Below, one piece after another: positions 42,701 through 51,345 of a stretch of DNA of 64,000 nt. The position numbers and the translations under genes were made by a program. Below the pieces are notes generated by a model. The model did not search any database. It was not told the DNA's origin and saw only the letters and a program-made list of their open reading frames with translations. Source of the DNA: Nostoc mirabile CHAB5784 (GTDB lineage: Bacteria > Cyanobacteriota > Cyanobacteriia > Cyanobacteriales > Nostocaceae); the NCBI RefSeq assembly GCF_020829645.1, contig NZ_JAIVFS010000042.1:1-64000 (forward strand), in the 5' to 3' direction. Positions within the stretch are counted from its first letter, which is position 1, and every line of letters begins with the position of its first letter.

Positions 42701-43855
42701 TTAGAAAAGTTCAGGTGGTCTAAGATTGGTAAAGTTAGTTGCACCATAGTGATTGTCAATCATCTTTGCCGAAGTTCCAGTCCATCTACCGATCGCTGTG
42801 CTGTTAATGTGTGATTCTACACATAAGCTGATAAAGGTATGTCGTGTCTGGTAGCTTTTGCGATAAAGGACGCTGCATTTGGTTAAGATTGCCTTCCATG
42901 CACGGTTAGAAAAGTTGTGATGGTCGATAAATTTCCCTTTTGGACTGGGAAAAACCAGTGATTCGGGATTATCTTCTTCAGGTCTAATCTCATCTAAAAT
43001 CGACTGTAATTCTGAATTAATTGGAAAATCTCGTTTTCTTTGGGTTTTCAGTCCATCTTTGAGGAGTAAACCTTCTTCAGAAACAACAACAGATTCCCGA
43101 AACTGGATCACACTATTTGTAATGTGCTTCCATTTCAATCCAACTGCTTCTGATGGACGACATCCTGTATAAAAAAGGAAGCGCACATAGTTAGTGTAGT
43201 GACCATAGTGGCGATCGCCAGCAAAAGTACGAATAATTAAATCTCTTTCTTCTTTACTGAAGGGATTAATATCTTGTTCCTCAGTAGCACCTAATGGTAC
43301 TTTAATTTTTATAGCAGTAAAAGGGTTACTCTCGATTAAACCCTCTTCCATTGCCCAATTACAGCAAGCTTTGAATTGAGTCAAACAACGCTTTGCGGCA
43401 TCTGGAGTTAAATTTGCCAATAGATAGTCGAAAATAGCCGATGCTTCATCTAGCGATCGCGTTGGTAACTTAGCGATGTGATTTCGATGCTTGCCAAAGT
43501 CTTTAGCATAGGTACTAGGACTAATTTGCGGTTTCTTAAACTCGCTATATTTATCCCAAATTTGATCTAACTGCGGTTTGGGCTTCTTAATGGGTGTAAT
43601 GGGTGTAATCGTACTTAGCACAGATTGAGGTTGGTACTTCTCTAGAGTTAAGTCCAATTGCTCACAGAGTATATCTTTCTCAATCTCAGATGCCTTAAGT
43701 TCAGCCAATTTTCGGTTACTTGGAGTATCCGCTAAACCAGTAGAGATGTAGTAACGCTTGCTCTTATATCTAAATCGCAACTGTAACCGATCATTAGAGT
43801 TAAGGATAGATACAGAACCCTTAGATGCCCGCCCTGTAGGAGTTTTGGAGAACAT
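42701..43855 (-). CDS. Tyrosine recombinase / integrase
   Basis: 384 residues. N-terminal arm-type and SAM-like core-binding regions, then the catalytic domain: Arg in YTGCRPSEAVGLKW, RKSYQTRHTFISLC (second Arg with His), RWTGTSAKMIDNHYG with the nucleophilic Tyr near the end. Such enzymes catalyse site-specific integration. It lies 188 bp from the 3' end of tRNA-Phe, a typical integration target, and reads away from it. No other mobile-element cargo is apparent on its downstream side before rqcH, so it may be what is left of an integrated element, or a resident integrase. Confidence 0.9.
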   Translation of the reverse strand: MFSKTPTGRASKGSVSILNSNDRLQLRFRYKSKRYYISTGLADTPSNRKLAELKASEIEKDILCEQLDLTLEKYQPQSVLSTITPITPIKKPKPQLDQIWDKYSEFKKPQISPSTYAKDFGKHRNHIAKLPTRSLDEASAIFDYLLANLTPDAAKRCLTQFKACCNWAMEEGLIESNPFTAIKIKVPLGATEEQDINPFSKEERDLIIRTFAGDRHYGHYTNYVRFLFYTGCRPSEAVGLKWKHITNSVIQFRESVVVSEEGLLLKDGLKTQRKRDFPINSELQSILDEIRPEEDNPESLVFPSPKGKFIDHHNFSNRAWKAILTKCSVLYRKSYQTRHTFISLCVESHINSTAIGRWTGTSAKMIDNHYGATNFTNLRPPELF

Positions 43856-44001
43856 AGGTTTATTAGGTGTAATTATTCCTCTGCTCTAGCTTGTTTACAC
43901 CCATTTTACACCCATTTTCTATCTAAAGGTATCCAAAAATGTCCAAAATTTAAGTCAAAGTTACAATAGTAGTTCTACATAAGCTAGTAACTACAAACAA
44001 C

Positions 44002-44035
44002 AAACCCCTTGAAATCTAATTATTTCAAGGGGTTT
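44002..44035 (-). terminator. Terminator after tRNA-Phe
   Basis: Inverted repeat AAACCCCTTGAAAT / ATTTCAAGGGGTTT with a six-base loop, perfect 14-bp arms, 8 bp from the tRNA 3' end. On the minus strand a short T tract follows inside the arm (GGGGTTTGTTGTTTG). Confidence 0.7.
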
Positions 44036-44042
44036 AATCTAA

Positions 44043-44115
<73 letters not shown>

Positions 44116-44189
44116 TGGGGCTTTTGTGAGCCACGATTAATTAATGTAGCAAACATCCAAGAATATAGCAAGTCTCTGGAGAAAAATAT

Positions 44190-45071
44190 TTATGCAGTTG
44201 TTAACCTCAACTTAAACCAGATGAAAACGGCTACAAATAGCAGAAATTGAACAAGAACAATACTTGGGCCAGAAGCAAAGTTGAAAATACCTGACACAAT
44301 GATGCCAGCAATGCTGCTAATGGAACCAACTATCACCGACATGATTAGAAAGCGGCTAAAGTGGTGACTCATCAGTTTGGCGGTGGAGGCGGGAATCACC
44401 AAAAAGGCGTTCACCAGTAAAACGCCGACAGCTTTAATTGCTACAGCAACGGCGAGTGAAAGCAAGACCACAAAGACATAGCGGTACAACTGGACAGGAA
44501 TACCTTGAACTTGCGCTACATCGGGGTTAAGGGTCAATAAAATTTGCTGCTGCAGGGTTGATAGTAAAAATATGCTACCTCCCACAAGTACAAGCAGCGT
44601 CAAAATCAAATCTGTGGTATCGATCGCTAGAATATCGCCGAACAGCACAGCCATCAAGTTGCCACGATATCCTTTAATTAGGCTAGTGAGAATCACACCG
44701 ATCGCTAATGCCCCAGATAGCACTATGCTAAGGACGCTATCACTACCTAAGTCGGTTTTGTCGATAAAGTAGAGGACAATAACCCCAAAAACCAAGGTAA
44801 AAGGTAACAGCATCCAAGTCGGATTTATTTGTAGCAGCACACCTAACGCCACACCTACTAATGCCGCATGACCAACCGCGTGGCTGAAAAAGGACAACTG
44901 GCGCAAGGTGACAAAACTACCCAACATCCCGCCAAGTATTCCCATTAACACAGCACCGACGATCGCACGCTGCATAAAAGGGAATGTTAACAAGCTTACC
45001 AAGTCATTGCTACTGGCGATCGCAAGCCTTGCTATCTGACAATCACTGAAGAAATTCATACTTATGGACAT
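44190..45071 (-). CDS. znuB: Zinc ABC transporter permease
   Basis: 293 residues with eight or so hydrophobic helices (GAVLMGILGGMLGSFVTL; VALGVLLQINPTWMLLPF; NAFLVIPASTAKLM). This is the ABC-3 family permease of Zn/Mn uptake systems. It follows the ATPase by 55 bp, which are filled by ATTACGA heptamer repeats. Zinc rather than manganese is inferred from the His-rich loop of the binding protein. Confidence 0.9.
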   Translation of the reverse strand: MSISMNFFSDCQIARLAIASSNDLVSLLTFPFMQRAIVGAVLMGILGGMLGSFVTLRQLSFFSHAVGHAALVGVALGVLLQINPTWMLLPFTLVFGVIVLYFIDKTDLGSDSVLSIVLSGALAIGVILTSLIKGYRGNLMAVLFGDILAIDTTDLILTLLVLVGGSIFLLSTLQQQILLTLNPDVAQVQGIPVQLYRYVFVVLLSLAVAVAIKAVGVLLVNAFLVIPASTAKLMSHHFSRFLIMSVIVGSISSIAGIIVSGIFNFASGPSIVLVQFLLFVAVFIWFKLRLTTA

Positions 45072-45089
45072 TAACTAATTCTGGGAGTT

Positions 45090-45124
45090 TAATTACGAAT
45101 TACGAATTACGAATTACGAATTAT
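45090..45124. repeat. ATTACGA heptamer tandem repeat
   Basis: About five units of the heptanucleotide ATTACGA between the ATPase and permease genes of the zinc transporter. Same repeat at 10200, 24981, 25089, 56018 and 58967. Confidence 0.9.
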
Positions 45125-45125
45125 T

Positions 45126-45902
45126 TTAATGTTGGTGCTGGTAACGGCTAAAACCTGGGCCGTAGGTTGCTAACAGGTTTTGCGGTGAAAGGGCAATTTC
45201 TGGCTTACCAGTACAAACAATGCTTTGGTTCAGGCAAAGCACGCGATCGCAATGGCGATTTACCATATCAATATCATGAGAAACTTGCAATACCGTCCAA
45301 CCCTCCTCCCGCTTTAATTCATTTAGCAAAGCGTAAAAATCTGCTGAACCTTGCACATCAACACCAGCAAAGGCTTCATCTAGTACCAAGAGTTTGCGAC
45401 GCATTACCAAACAATAAGCCAATAAAACCCGCTTGAGTTGACCACCGCTAAGAGTACCAATAGCTTGATGCTGTAAATGATAAGCATCCGTTCGCCGTAA
45501 AGCTTCTCCTACTGCTGCCGATTTTTCTCGGTCTTGTCTCCACAGCCGAGAGAAAAATAAATCCCCTTTTTTCGCTTCCTTGTCCCATCCAAGTCCTACT
45601 AACTCGCTGACAGAAATGGGAAAGCTACGGTCAAAGATGAAGTTTTGCGGCATATAGCCTAACAGGTGACGTAAACGCCCCAGCCTTGCAATTGGACGAC
45701 CTAAAATTTCAATCGTGCCAGCATTTCGAGGGATCAAATCTAAAACCGCTTTTACCAGAGTACTTTTACCAGCACCATTGGGGCCGACGATGGCTGTATC
45801 TGTTCCTGGCAATAATTCAAAAGAAACATCTTGAACAGCTAGATAGTTGCCTTGATAGACAGTTAATCCTTCTACTTTCAAAATAGCAATGTCATTAGTC
45901 AT
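45126..45902 (-). CDS. znuC: Zinc ABC transporter ATP-binding protein
   Basis: 258 residues with Walker A GPNGAGKSTLVKAVL, Q-loop GYMPQNFIFDRS, signature LSGGQLKRVLLAY, Walker B LLVLDEAFAGVD and the switch His in VSHDIDM. Couples ATP hydrolysis to import through the adjacent permease. Third-last residues QHQH are His-rich, perhaps by chance. Confidence 0.93.
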   Translation of the reverse strand: MTNDIAILKVEGLTVYQGNYLAVQDVSFELLPGTDTAIVGPNGAGKSTLVKAVLDLIPRNAGTIEILGRPIARLGRLRHLLGYMPQNFIFDRSFPISVSELVGLGWDKEAKKGDLFFSRLWRQDREKSAAVGEALRRTDAYHLQHQAIGTLSGGQLKRVLLAYCLVMRRKLLVLDEAFAGVDVQGSADFYALLNELKREEGWTVLQVSHDIDMVNRHCDRVLCLNQSIVCTGKPEIALSPQNLLATYGPGFSRYQHQH

Positions 45903-45994
45903 TGGTCATTGGTCATTAGTCATTGGTCATTGGTCATTGGTCATTAGTCATTGGTCATTTGCAAAGGACAAAGGACAACTGACAAATGACAAAC
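45903..45994. repeat. TCATTGG/TCATTAG heptamer array
   Basis: About nine degenerate units of the heptamer TCATTGG or TCATTAG between znuA and znuC, then GACAAAGGACAACTGACAAA. The same heptamer occurs at about 30181 and 42160. It separates genes of one likely operon. Confidence 0.85.
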
Positions 45995-47014
45995 CTATTT
46001 ACATCCCGTTTGCAGAGTTTGCAAGTTAGCTTTCATAGCCTTGAAATAATGCTGTGGATCTGTTTCGCCAGTTTCCAGAGAATCCAGAGGACGCAAAGTT
46101 AACTTCAAGTCTTTGGAGAGGCTAGATAGAAGTTTGTTATCTACTCCTGGTTCACTAAATAAAGCTTTAACGTTGTACTTTTTCACTGCATTGACTGCAT
46201 TTTGCACATCCGTTGGTGAAAGTTGATCTTCGGGAATTTGTACCACAGCAACTTGCTTGAGGTTATAGCGTTGAGCTAAATATGGAAATGCATCATGAAA
46301 GGTAATAAAGGTACAACTAGGAGTTTTCTGCAAAGTCTGCTGAAATTCGCTGTTTAAACTTTCTAATTCTTTAATATAAGTCGCAGCATTCGCCTCATAA
46401 GTTGCTTTGTTCGCTGGGTCAGCAGCAATTAATCCATCCCGAATATTAGTTACCTGCTGTTTTGCCAAAACTGGATCTAACCAAACGTGAGGATTACCTT
46501 GGACGTGTTCATGGTCGTGGTCTTCTTCCTCTTGGGCCGTTTTTACAACGGGTGAAATTTCATTTAAGGGTTTAATACCTTTACTAGCATCAATTTCGGC
46601 TAATTTGGGATTTTGGGCATTTTTGACAGTATTTTCCAGAAATTCCTCCAAACCTAAACCATTTTTTACTAACACATTTGCAGTAGCGATCGCTTTGACA
46701 TTTTGTGGTGTCGCTTGGTATTCATGCACCTCCGTACCAGGTGGCACTAGAATTTCTACATCTGCCACATTTCCAGCTACTGCCTTAGTAAACAAATATA
46801 TCGGCAAAAATGTTGTCACTACTTTAGTTTTTCCCGGCTGCACCGATGGGGTAGAGGCAGCTTCCTGTGCTTGCGGCGACTGTTCGGAAGTTGTTCCCTG
46901 ATTCGGATTCGATTGGCTACAGCCAGCAGCCATTGACAACATCAGCAAAGCAATTATGGGCAAGATGCCGCTTCTTTGCCTGCCTGTTCTAATTTCTCTC
47001 CAATTCACAATCAC
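45995..47014 (-). CDS. znuA: Zinc-binding lipoprotein of ABC transporter
   Basis: 339 residues. N-terminal hydrophobic segment ILPIIALLMLSMAAGC ends in a lipobox, so it is a lipoprotein facing the periplasm. Metal-binding His lie in PGTEVHEYQATP, GNPHVWLDP and FITFHDAFPYLA, with a His/Asp loop EEEDHDHEHVQGN typical of zinc binders. It is first in the znuA-znuC-znuB order. Probably induced by zinc shortage through Zur. Confidence 0.92.
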   Translation of the reverse strand: MIVNWREIRTGRQRSGILPIIALLMLSMAAGCSQSNPNQGTTSEQSPQAQEAASTPSVQPGKTKVVTTFLPIYLFTKAVAGNVADVEILVPPGTEVHEYQATPQNVKAIATANVLVKNGLGLEEFLENTVKNAQNPKLAEIDASKGIKPLNEISPVVKTAQEEEDHDHEHVQGNPHVWLDPVLAKQQVTNIRDGLIAADPANKATYEANAATYIKELESLNSEFQQTLQKTPSCTFITFHDAFPYLAQRYNLKQVAVVQIPEDQLSPTDVQNAVNAVKKYNVKALFSEPGVDNKLLSSLSKDLKLTLRPLDSLETGETDPQHYFKAMKANLQTLQTGCK

Positions 47015-47082
47015 GGTATTTTCTCCTCAAAACGGATGCTGACTCTGCCTCTGTCATAATTCCTATTGACAACTTTATACTA

Positions 47083-47101
47083 TAATAATTCTCATTCTCA
47101 T
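47083..47101 (-). promoter_or_regulatory. Possible Zur/Fur-type operator upstream of znuA
   Basis: About 70 bp upstream of the znuA start the minus strand reads TGAGAATGAGAATTATTAT, three adjacent GAGAAT/TATTAT hexamers as in Fur-superfamily sites. It is suggestive only; the Zur assignment follows from the gene it precedes. Confidence 0.4.
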
Positions 47102-47188
47102 TTTAGGTACATAATATCATTCTGGGTTTCCTGTGTAATGAGTAACAACAAAACTTTTTCAGACGGTACAGCCCTCTGCAATTTAGTT

Positions 47189-47305
47189 AGGACTTACGCA
47201 GAAGAGATCCCCCAACCCCCTTAAAAAGGGGGCTTTTCAGATCCCCCCCAATTTATCGGGGGGTTAGGGGGGATCGAGGTTTCAGGTTTTCACTGCGTAA
47301 GTCCT
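47189..47305. mobile_element. MITE, AGGACTTACGCA family
   Basis: Ends AGGACTTACGCA and TGCGTAAGTCCT are perfect inverted repeats. The interior is a different module (GATCCCCCAACCCCCTTAAA ... TCGGGGGGTTAGGGGGGATC, a large palindrome), related to the interior at 59305-59372. It lies between znuA and the porin gene. Confidence 0.8.
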
Positions 47306-47456
47306 ATTAGTTTTCCCTGAATAATTAGGATTTCTTGACTTTTTTTGTTAAAAAGGTTGCTTACTTCTGATAAAATTGCTGAGAAATATTCTCATAAAAT
47401 ACACGTTTAAAAAAACGTGGTTTGGGTGTGAGTTGGAGATCAGTGTGAGGAGAGAA

Positions 47457-49091
47457 ATGCAAAAATTCTGGAAATATCTGCTAGTTAGTCCAGCAGTCTG
47501 CGGTGTCATACTATTTTTTAATACTGCTACATTTGCAGGTGAAACATCGGGTAAGTCTGAAATCAATCAACCGCAAGTTTCAGCTAATCCAGATACAAGA
47601 GCTACGAACATAGCGCCAGCTCATCCAATGGCGCAAGTTACCTCCGTGTCTCAATTTTCCGACGTACAACCCACCGACTGGGCATTTCAAGCGTTGCAAT
47701 CCTTAGTTGAGCGCTATGGCTGTATTGCAGGATACCCAAATAGCACTTATCGTGGTAATCGGGCATTAACGCGATATGAGTTTGCGGCTGGTTTGAATGC
47801 TTGCCTCGATCGGGTTAACGAACTTATTGCTACAGCCACTGGCGACTTACTTAACAAACAAGATTTAGCCACATTACAAAAGCTGCAAGAAGATTTTTCA
47901 GCCGAACTAGCGACACTCCGAGGTCGTGTAGATGCAGTCGAAGCACGCACTGCTGAATTAGAGGCGAATCAGTTCTCAACCACAACCAAACTGCAAGGAC
48001 AAGTTGTCGCAGTCGTCAGTGATGTTTTGTCAGGAAATACAGTCAACGGTGAGGAAATTACAGACGAGAATACAACTTTAGGGGTACGGGCGCGGATAGA
48101 ACTTGTGACCAGCTTCACAGGACAAGATACGCTGTTCACCAGAATCCAAACTAATAATATTGTTAGCCCTAACATTAACACCCTAGAGGGTAACTTGTTT
48201 TTTGCCAGTGGTGATAGTGGTGCAGAAGCTAATAATAATGCTTCTATAGATGCACTGTTCTACAGATTTCCGTTGGGCGAAAGAACAGAGGTTATCGCTA
48301 TTGCCAACGCAGGTGCAGCAGATGACCTGACCAGTACTGTTAATCTCTTTGACGGTGATGGTGCTTTTGGTGCTTTGTCCACCTTTGGTACACGCAACCC
48401 AATTTATTATCAGATAGGCGGCGCGGGGTTGGGAGTAACGCACGAGTTCGGTGACAAATTGGCACTAAGTCTAGGGTATTTGAGTGGTACAGCTAATAAC
48501 CCTACCCCCAATAATGGTTTGTTTAATGGTTCTTACGGTGCGCTAGCACAGTTGACTGTTAAACCAAGCGATCGCATTACTATTGGTTTAACTTACATCA
48601 ATTCTTACAATCAGCCACTACTCACTGGTAGCAATGCGGCAACATTTCAGAATATAGCAACTATCCAGGCTTTACCGGAAGAGGAAGTAGCATTTTCCAG
48701 TAATTCTTACGGTGTCCAAGCATCCATCGGCATCACTAATAACATAGTCTTGGGTGGTTGGGCTGGATACACCAACAGCCGCACATTAAATGGGAACCGT
48801 GGAGAGGCTGACATTTGGAACTATGCCGTCACTCTCGGCTTTCCCGACCTTGGTAAAGAAGGTAACTTAGCAGGTATCATCGCTGGTGTGGAGCCGAAAG
48901 TAACAAGCTCCAACATCGCAGGATTGGATAGTGATCCTGATACATCCTATCATCTTGAGGGGTTCTACCAGTATAAGCTGAGTGACAATATCACCATTAC
49001 CCCAGGAGTCATCTGGTTAACATCCCCAGATCATAACAATGACAACGATGATGTTGTTATTGGCACACTGAGAACTACATTCAGTTTCTAA
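47457..49091 (+). CDS. SLH-domain porin (cyanobacterial iron-uptake-porin/OprB type)
   Basis: 544 residues from ATG 47457, chosen because GAGGAG lies 6-12 bp upstream and a signal peptide begins there (FWKYLLVSPAVCGVILFF ... ATFAG). After it comes an SLH motif (FSDVQPTDWAFQALQSLVERYGCIAG), a coiled coil (AELATLRGRVDAVEARTAEL) and a ~400-residue beta barrel ending in Phe (TTFSF). Outer-membrane channel anchored to the cell wall. Divergent from znuA; a zinc-responsive porin is an attractive but untested idea. Confidence 0.88.
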   Translation: MQKFWKYLLVSPAVCGVILFFNTATFAGETSGKSEINQPQVSANPDTRATNIAPAHPMAQVTSVSQFSDVQPTDWAFQALQSLVERYGCIAGYPNSTYRGNRALTRYEFAAGLNACLDRVNELIATATGDLLNKQDLATLQKLQEDFSAELATLRGRVDAVEARTAELEANQFSTTTKLQGQVVAVVSDVLSGNTVNGEEITDENTTLGVRARIELVTSFTGQDTLFTRIQTNNIVSPNINTLEGNLFFASGDSGAEANNNASIDALFYRFPLGERTEVIAIANAGAADDLTSTVNLFDGDGAFGALSTFGTRNPIYYQIGGAGLGVTHEFGDKLALSLGYLSGTANNPTPNNGLFNGSYGALAQLTVKPSDRITIGLTYINSYNQPLLTGSNAATFQNIATIQALPEEEVAFSSNSYGVQASIGITNNIVLGGWAGYTNSRTLNGNRGEADIWNYAVTLGFPDLGKEGNLAGIIAGVEPKVTSSNIAGLDSDPDTSYHLEGFYQYKLSDNITITPGVIWLTSPDHNNDNDDVVIGTLRTTFSF

Positions 49092-49110
49092 TTTTCAAAA
49101 TCTCCAAAGA

Positions 49111-49146
49111 AGACGCAAATTTAACATTTGCGTCTTTTGTTTTGTG
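49111..49146 (+). terminator. Terminator of porin gene
   Basis: AGACGCAAAT, loop TTAAC, ATTTGCGTCT, then TTTGTTTTG. Ten perfect base pairs 20 bp after the stop. Confidence 0.88.
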
Positions 49147-49195
49147 TGAGGGTTTCACTTCGTACCCCTACGGTAGGGCTATTTCATTCTATACC

Positions 49196-49286
49196 AGGAC
49201 TTACGCAAAAATTGCTAAAAAGCTTAATTTATCGAACCGCCAAGACGCCAAGAGCGCCGAGAATTCGTAGACTTTGCGTAAGTCCT
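49196..49286. mobile_element. MITE, AGGACTTACGCAA family (short, 91 bp)
   Basis: Perfect 13-bp ends AGGACTTACGCAA (49196-49208) and TTGCGTAAGTCCT (49274-49286). Interior GAACCGCCAAGACGCCAAGA. The shortest clear member of the family here. Confidence 0.85.
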
Positions 49287-49542
49287 GTATACATAAACCG
49301 CCCAAAACTAAAGTTCTTTGGCTTTTAGCTAAAGTCCGTTAAAACGGACTAGAACCTTTTCTCAGTCATCTAAAGATTACTTTCGCTATTAGACTCAGAA
49401 TTCATTCTGAGGCGGGCTTTTCGGAGAATGAAATAGCCCTGCCCCTACGGGGATATTGCTACAACCCAACCGGGAGCAGTTTATGGTTTTTGACGCTAAC
49501 TGAACTGTATTGGGTTCTAAATGGTGAAAGTCCTTTAAGCAA
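49287..49542. repeat. Palindromic repeats downstream of DUF6745 gene
   Basis: Holds CTAAAGTCCGTTAAAACGGACT and CTCAGAATTCATTCTGAGGC palindromes of the same group as 28600 and 59530, and GCTAACTGAACTGTATTG at 49495, a lone right end of the TCAATACAGTTCAGTTA element family. No gene. Confidence 0.6.
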
Positions 49543-50577
49543 TTATGTTTGCACAGCAAATTCTTCTGGTTCTATTCCCCAATTTACCCAGCGAATTGCT
49601 TCACGCGCTGAGTTTATATTCGGTGGAACTCGCAAGACGTGAATAAACCCTGTACTGGGGCAAGTCATTTTTAATAAGTAAATTGGTTCTTCATCTACAT
49701 CATTATCTATTATTAGTAGAGTATATTCTTGCCAAAAATCTAATTCGATAGCTTGTAATTCTTGGCAAATTCGGGCGTAACCAATACCCTGAATTAACAC
49801 TCGTCGTAGTTCGGCGTTTTCCTCCGATAAAAGCCACTGAGATTGCCATTGCTGCGGGTGCATTTTACCATATTTTCCAGGCAAAGTTACGCCGTGGTAA
49901 GAGTAGAGGCTATATCCATCAATAAATTCAATCGCGGGTTCGCCCTCAGCATGGAGACGATTTTGATTGTCGAAGCGCAAATGAAGGGGGCGATCGCATA
50001 CTATACAAATTTTTTCGTAAGGCAAAATCCAGCTACAATACTTTAGTAGCGACTGCAAAGCTTGCCATTTTATTTGGTTGTAAGAGCAATTTAAGACCGA
50101 AATATAAAAATCTAAGTAACTGCACGCGCACGAATATAATTGAGCTTTAAACCAAGGACTACGAAGATTAGTTGCCTCTTGAAGTTGAATTTTTAATTCG
50201 CCTCTTAATATGTCTTCCAATATGTTTAAATCTGGTGGTACAATCGTAAGTATTTGGTTCATAACTTGGCTGTCTAGCTGATATGCTAGTTGTTCGCTTA
50301 CTTCATTTCTAAATTCGTACAATAACTGCTGGTAGAATTCAGTATTTAATCGCTGCTTTAATTGTCTTTGAATAACAATTTTTAGACCAGCATACGGACT
50401 ATCACAAAAAATAATTTCAGGCTCTTGTTTACGAATTGCTATATACCCAGCTTTTACCGCTTCCGCCGCTTTTCCCCGATCAATTCGCTCAGTTGAAAGT
50501 GCGATCGCTCTCCACTTCTGGCGATAAACTGGAATCAAAGCCTCTTGCTCAGGCGTTAACTTTTCAATCAGCGACAT
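49543..50577 (-). CDS. DUF6745-type protein
   Basis: 344 residues, cytoplasmic by composition. The region FIDGYSLYSYHGVTLPG and the following NAELRRVLIQGIGYARICQE match the DUF6745 family as I recall it; function not established. The N-terminal half is helical (LTPEQEALIPVYRQKWRAIA). Its start overlaps the end of the upstream small gene by 14 nt, so the two are translated together. The C-terminal segment (LLKMTCPSTGFIHVLRVPPN) is also characteristic. Confidence 0.7.
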   Translation of the reverse strand: MSLIEKLTPEQEALIPVYRQKWRAIALSTERIDRGKAAEAVKAGYIAIRKQEPEIIFCDSPYAGLKIVIQRQLKQRLNTEFYQQLLYEFRNEVSEQLAYQLDSQVMNQILTIVPPDLNILEDILRGELKIQLQEATNLRSPWFKAQLYSCACSYLDFYISVLNCSYNQIKWQALQSLLKYCSWILPYEKICIVCDRPLHLRFDNQNRLHAEGEPAIEFIDGYSLYSYHGVTLPGKYGKMHPQQWQSQWLLSEENAELRRVLIQGIGYARICQELQAIELDFWQEYTLLIIDNDVDEEPIYLLKMTCPSTGFIHVLRVPPNINSAREAIRWVNWGIEPEEFAVQT

Positions 50578-50857
50578 ATCGCCAACCTTCAGGCTCGTAT
50601 TCCCTCTGAATTTTCACCATCCAGTCACCTTGGGGAATAGAAATAGCTTTATGCTCCTCATGGGCAAGCAATGCCGACTCTGAAAACACACGCAAATAGA
50701 GTGTGCTATCTTTTTCGTATAATTCTGCGTTTCCCTCAGTAATGCGATGCTTATGCCCCGTAACTTCGCCTTCTGCCAAAGTTAAGTGAGGTATTTTTTG
50801 TCCTTCAATTTGCTGCACAGGCAGTAAGATTACATCACCTTGACGAATCGGTTTCAT
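50564..50857 (-). CDS. Small partner protein of the DUF6745 gene
   Basis: 97 residues from ATG 50857 (start MKPIRQGDVILLPVQQIEG); the open frame reaches back to 50956 but that part looks non-coding. It has beta-rich character with HKHRITEGNAELYEK and a final WMVKIQREYEPEGW. It overlaps the following DUF6745 gene. No assigned function; it is probably always paired with that gene. Confidence 0.65.
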   Translation of the reverse strand: MKPIRQGDVILLPVQQIEGQKIPHLTLAEGEVTGHKHRITEGNAELYEKDSTLYLRVFSESALLAHEEHKAISIPQGDWMVKIQREYEPEGWRYVAD

Positions 50858-51345
50858 AGTTTTGCTTTCCTGGCATGGGTACAAACCCCACTTCGCTTTT
50901 GCTCTCAAGTTTGGTTTAATTTTGGCACAAGCTCTTAGGGATTGGGCATTGGGCATTGGGCGTAGGAGGCAGGAGGCAGAAGTTCTTTAATTTTGAATTT
51001 TGAATTTTGAATTTTGAATTGATTTCTCCCCCTGCTCCCTCATCCCCCACTCCCCACTCCCCACTCCCCACTCCCCATTCCCCAATGAGATTTTGAAAAC
51101 TGTAGTCGCCAATTATGCGTTAGATAAGTTAAAGATTGAAATAGCTGGAAATTCACACCCAGCGTTTCCCTGCCCTAACCTCTGGGATAGACTGGGCAAT
51201 AAGTTCAGCGAATTTTCTCCCAAGCAGGCAGTTTATGTGAGGATTAAATCACCGCCCTAAGCGTGACCTTTTATCTTGACAATTTGCAAAAATTACCTCA
51301 ATTTGACTGTTTAGCTTAGTAGCTCTTCTTTTTATTGAAATTTCC
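50858..51345. other. Spacer with three kinds of heptamer repeat
   Basis: No gene. Runs of TTTTGAA (about 50990-51020), CCCCACT (about 51045-51080) and GGGCATT (50944-50962) lie in succession. The CCCCACT run is the same as the one inside lysC. The region 51240-51345 should hold the topA promoter. Confidence 0.6.

Noticed and set aside
42541..43855. Complete IS element containing the recombinase
   Set aside because: The IS5 fragment is only a C-terminal relic, and no paired ends surround the recombinase.
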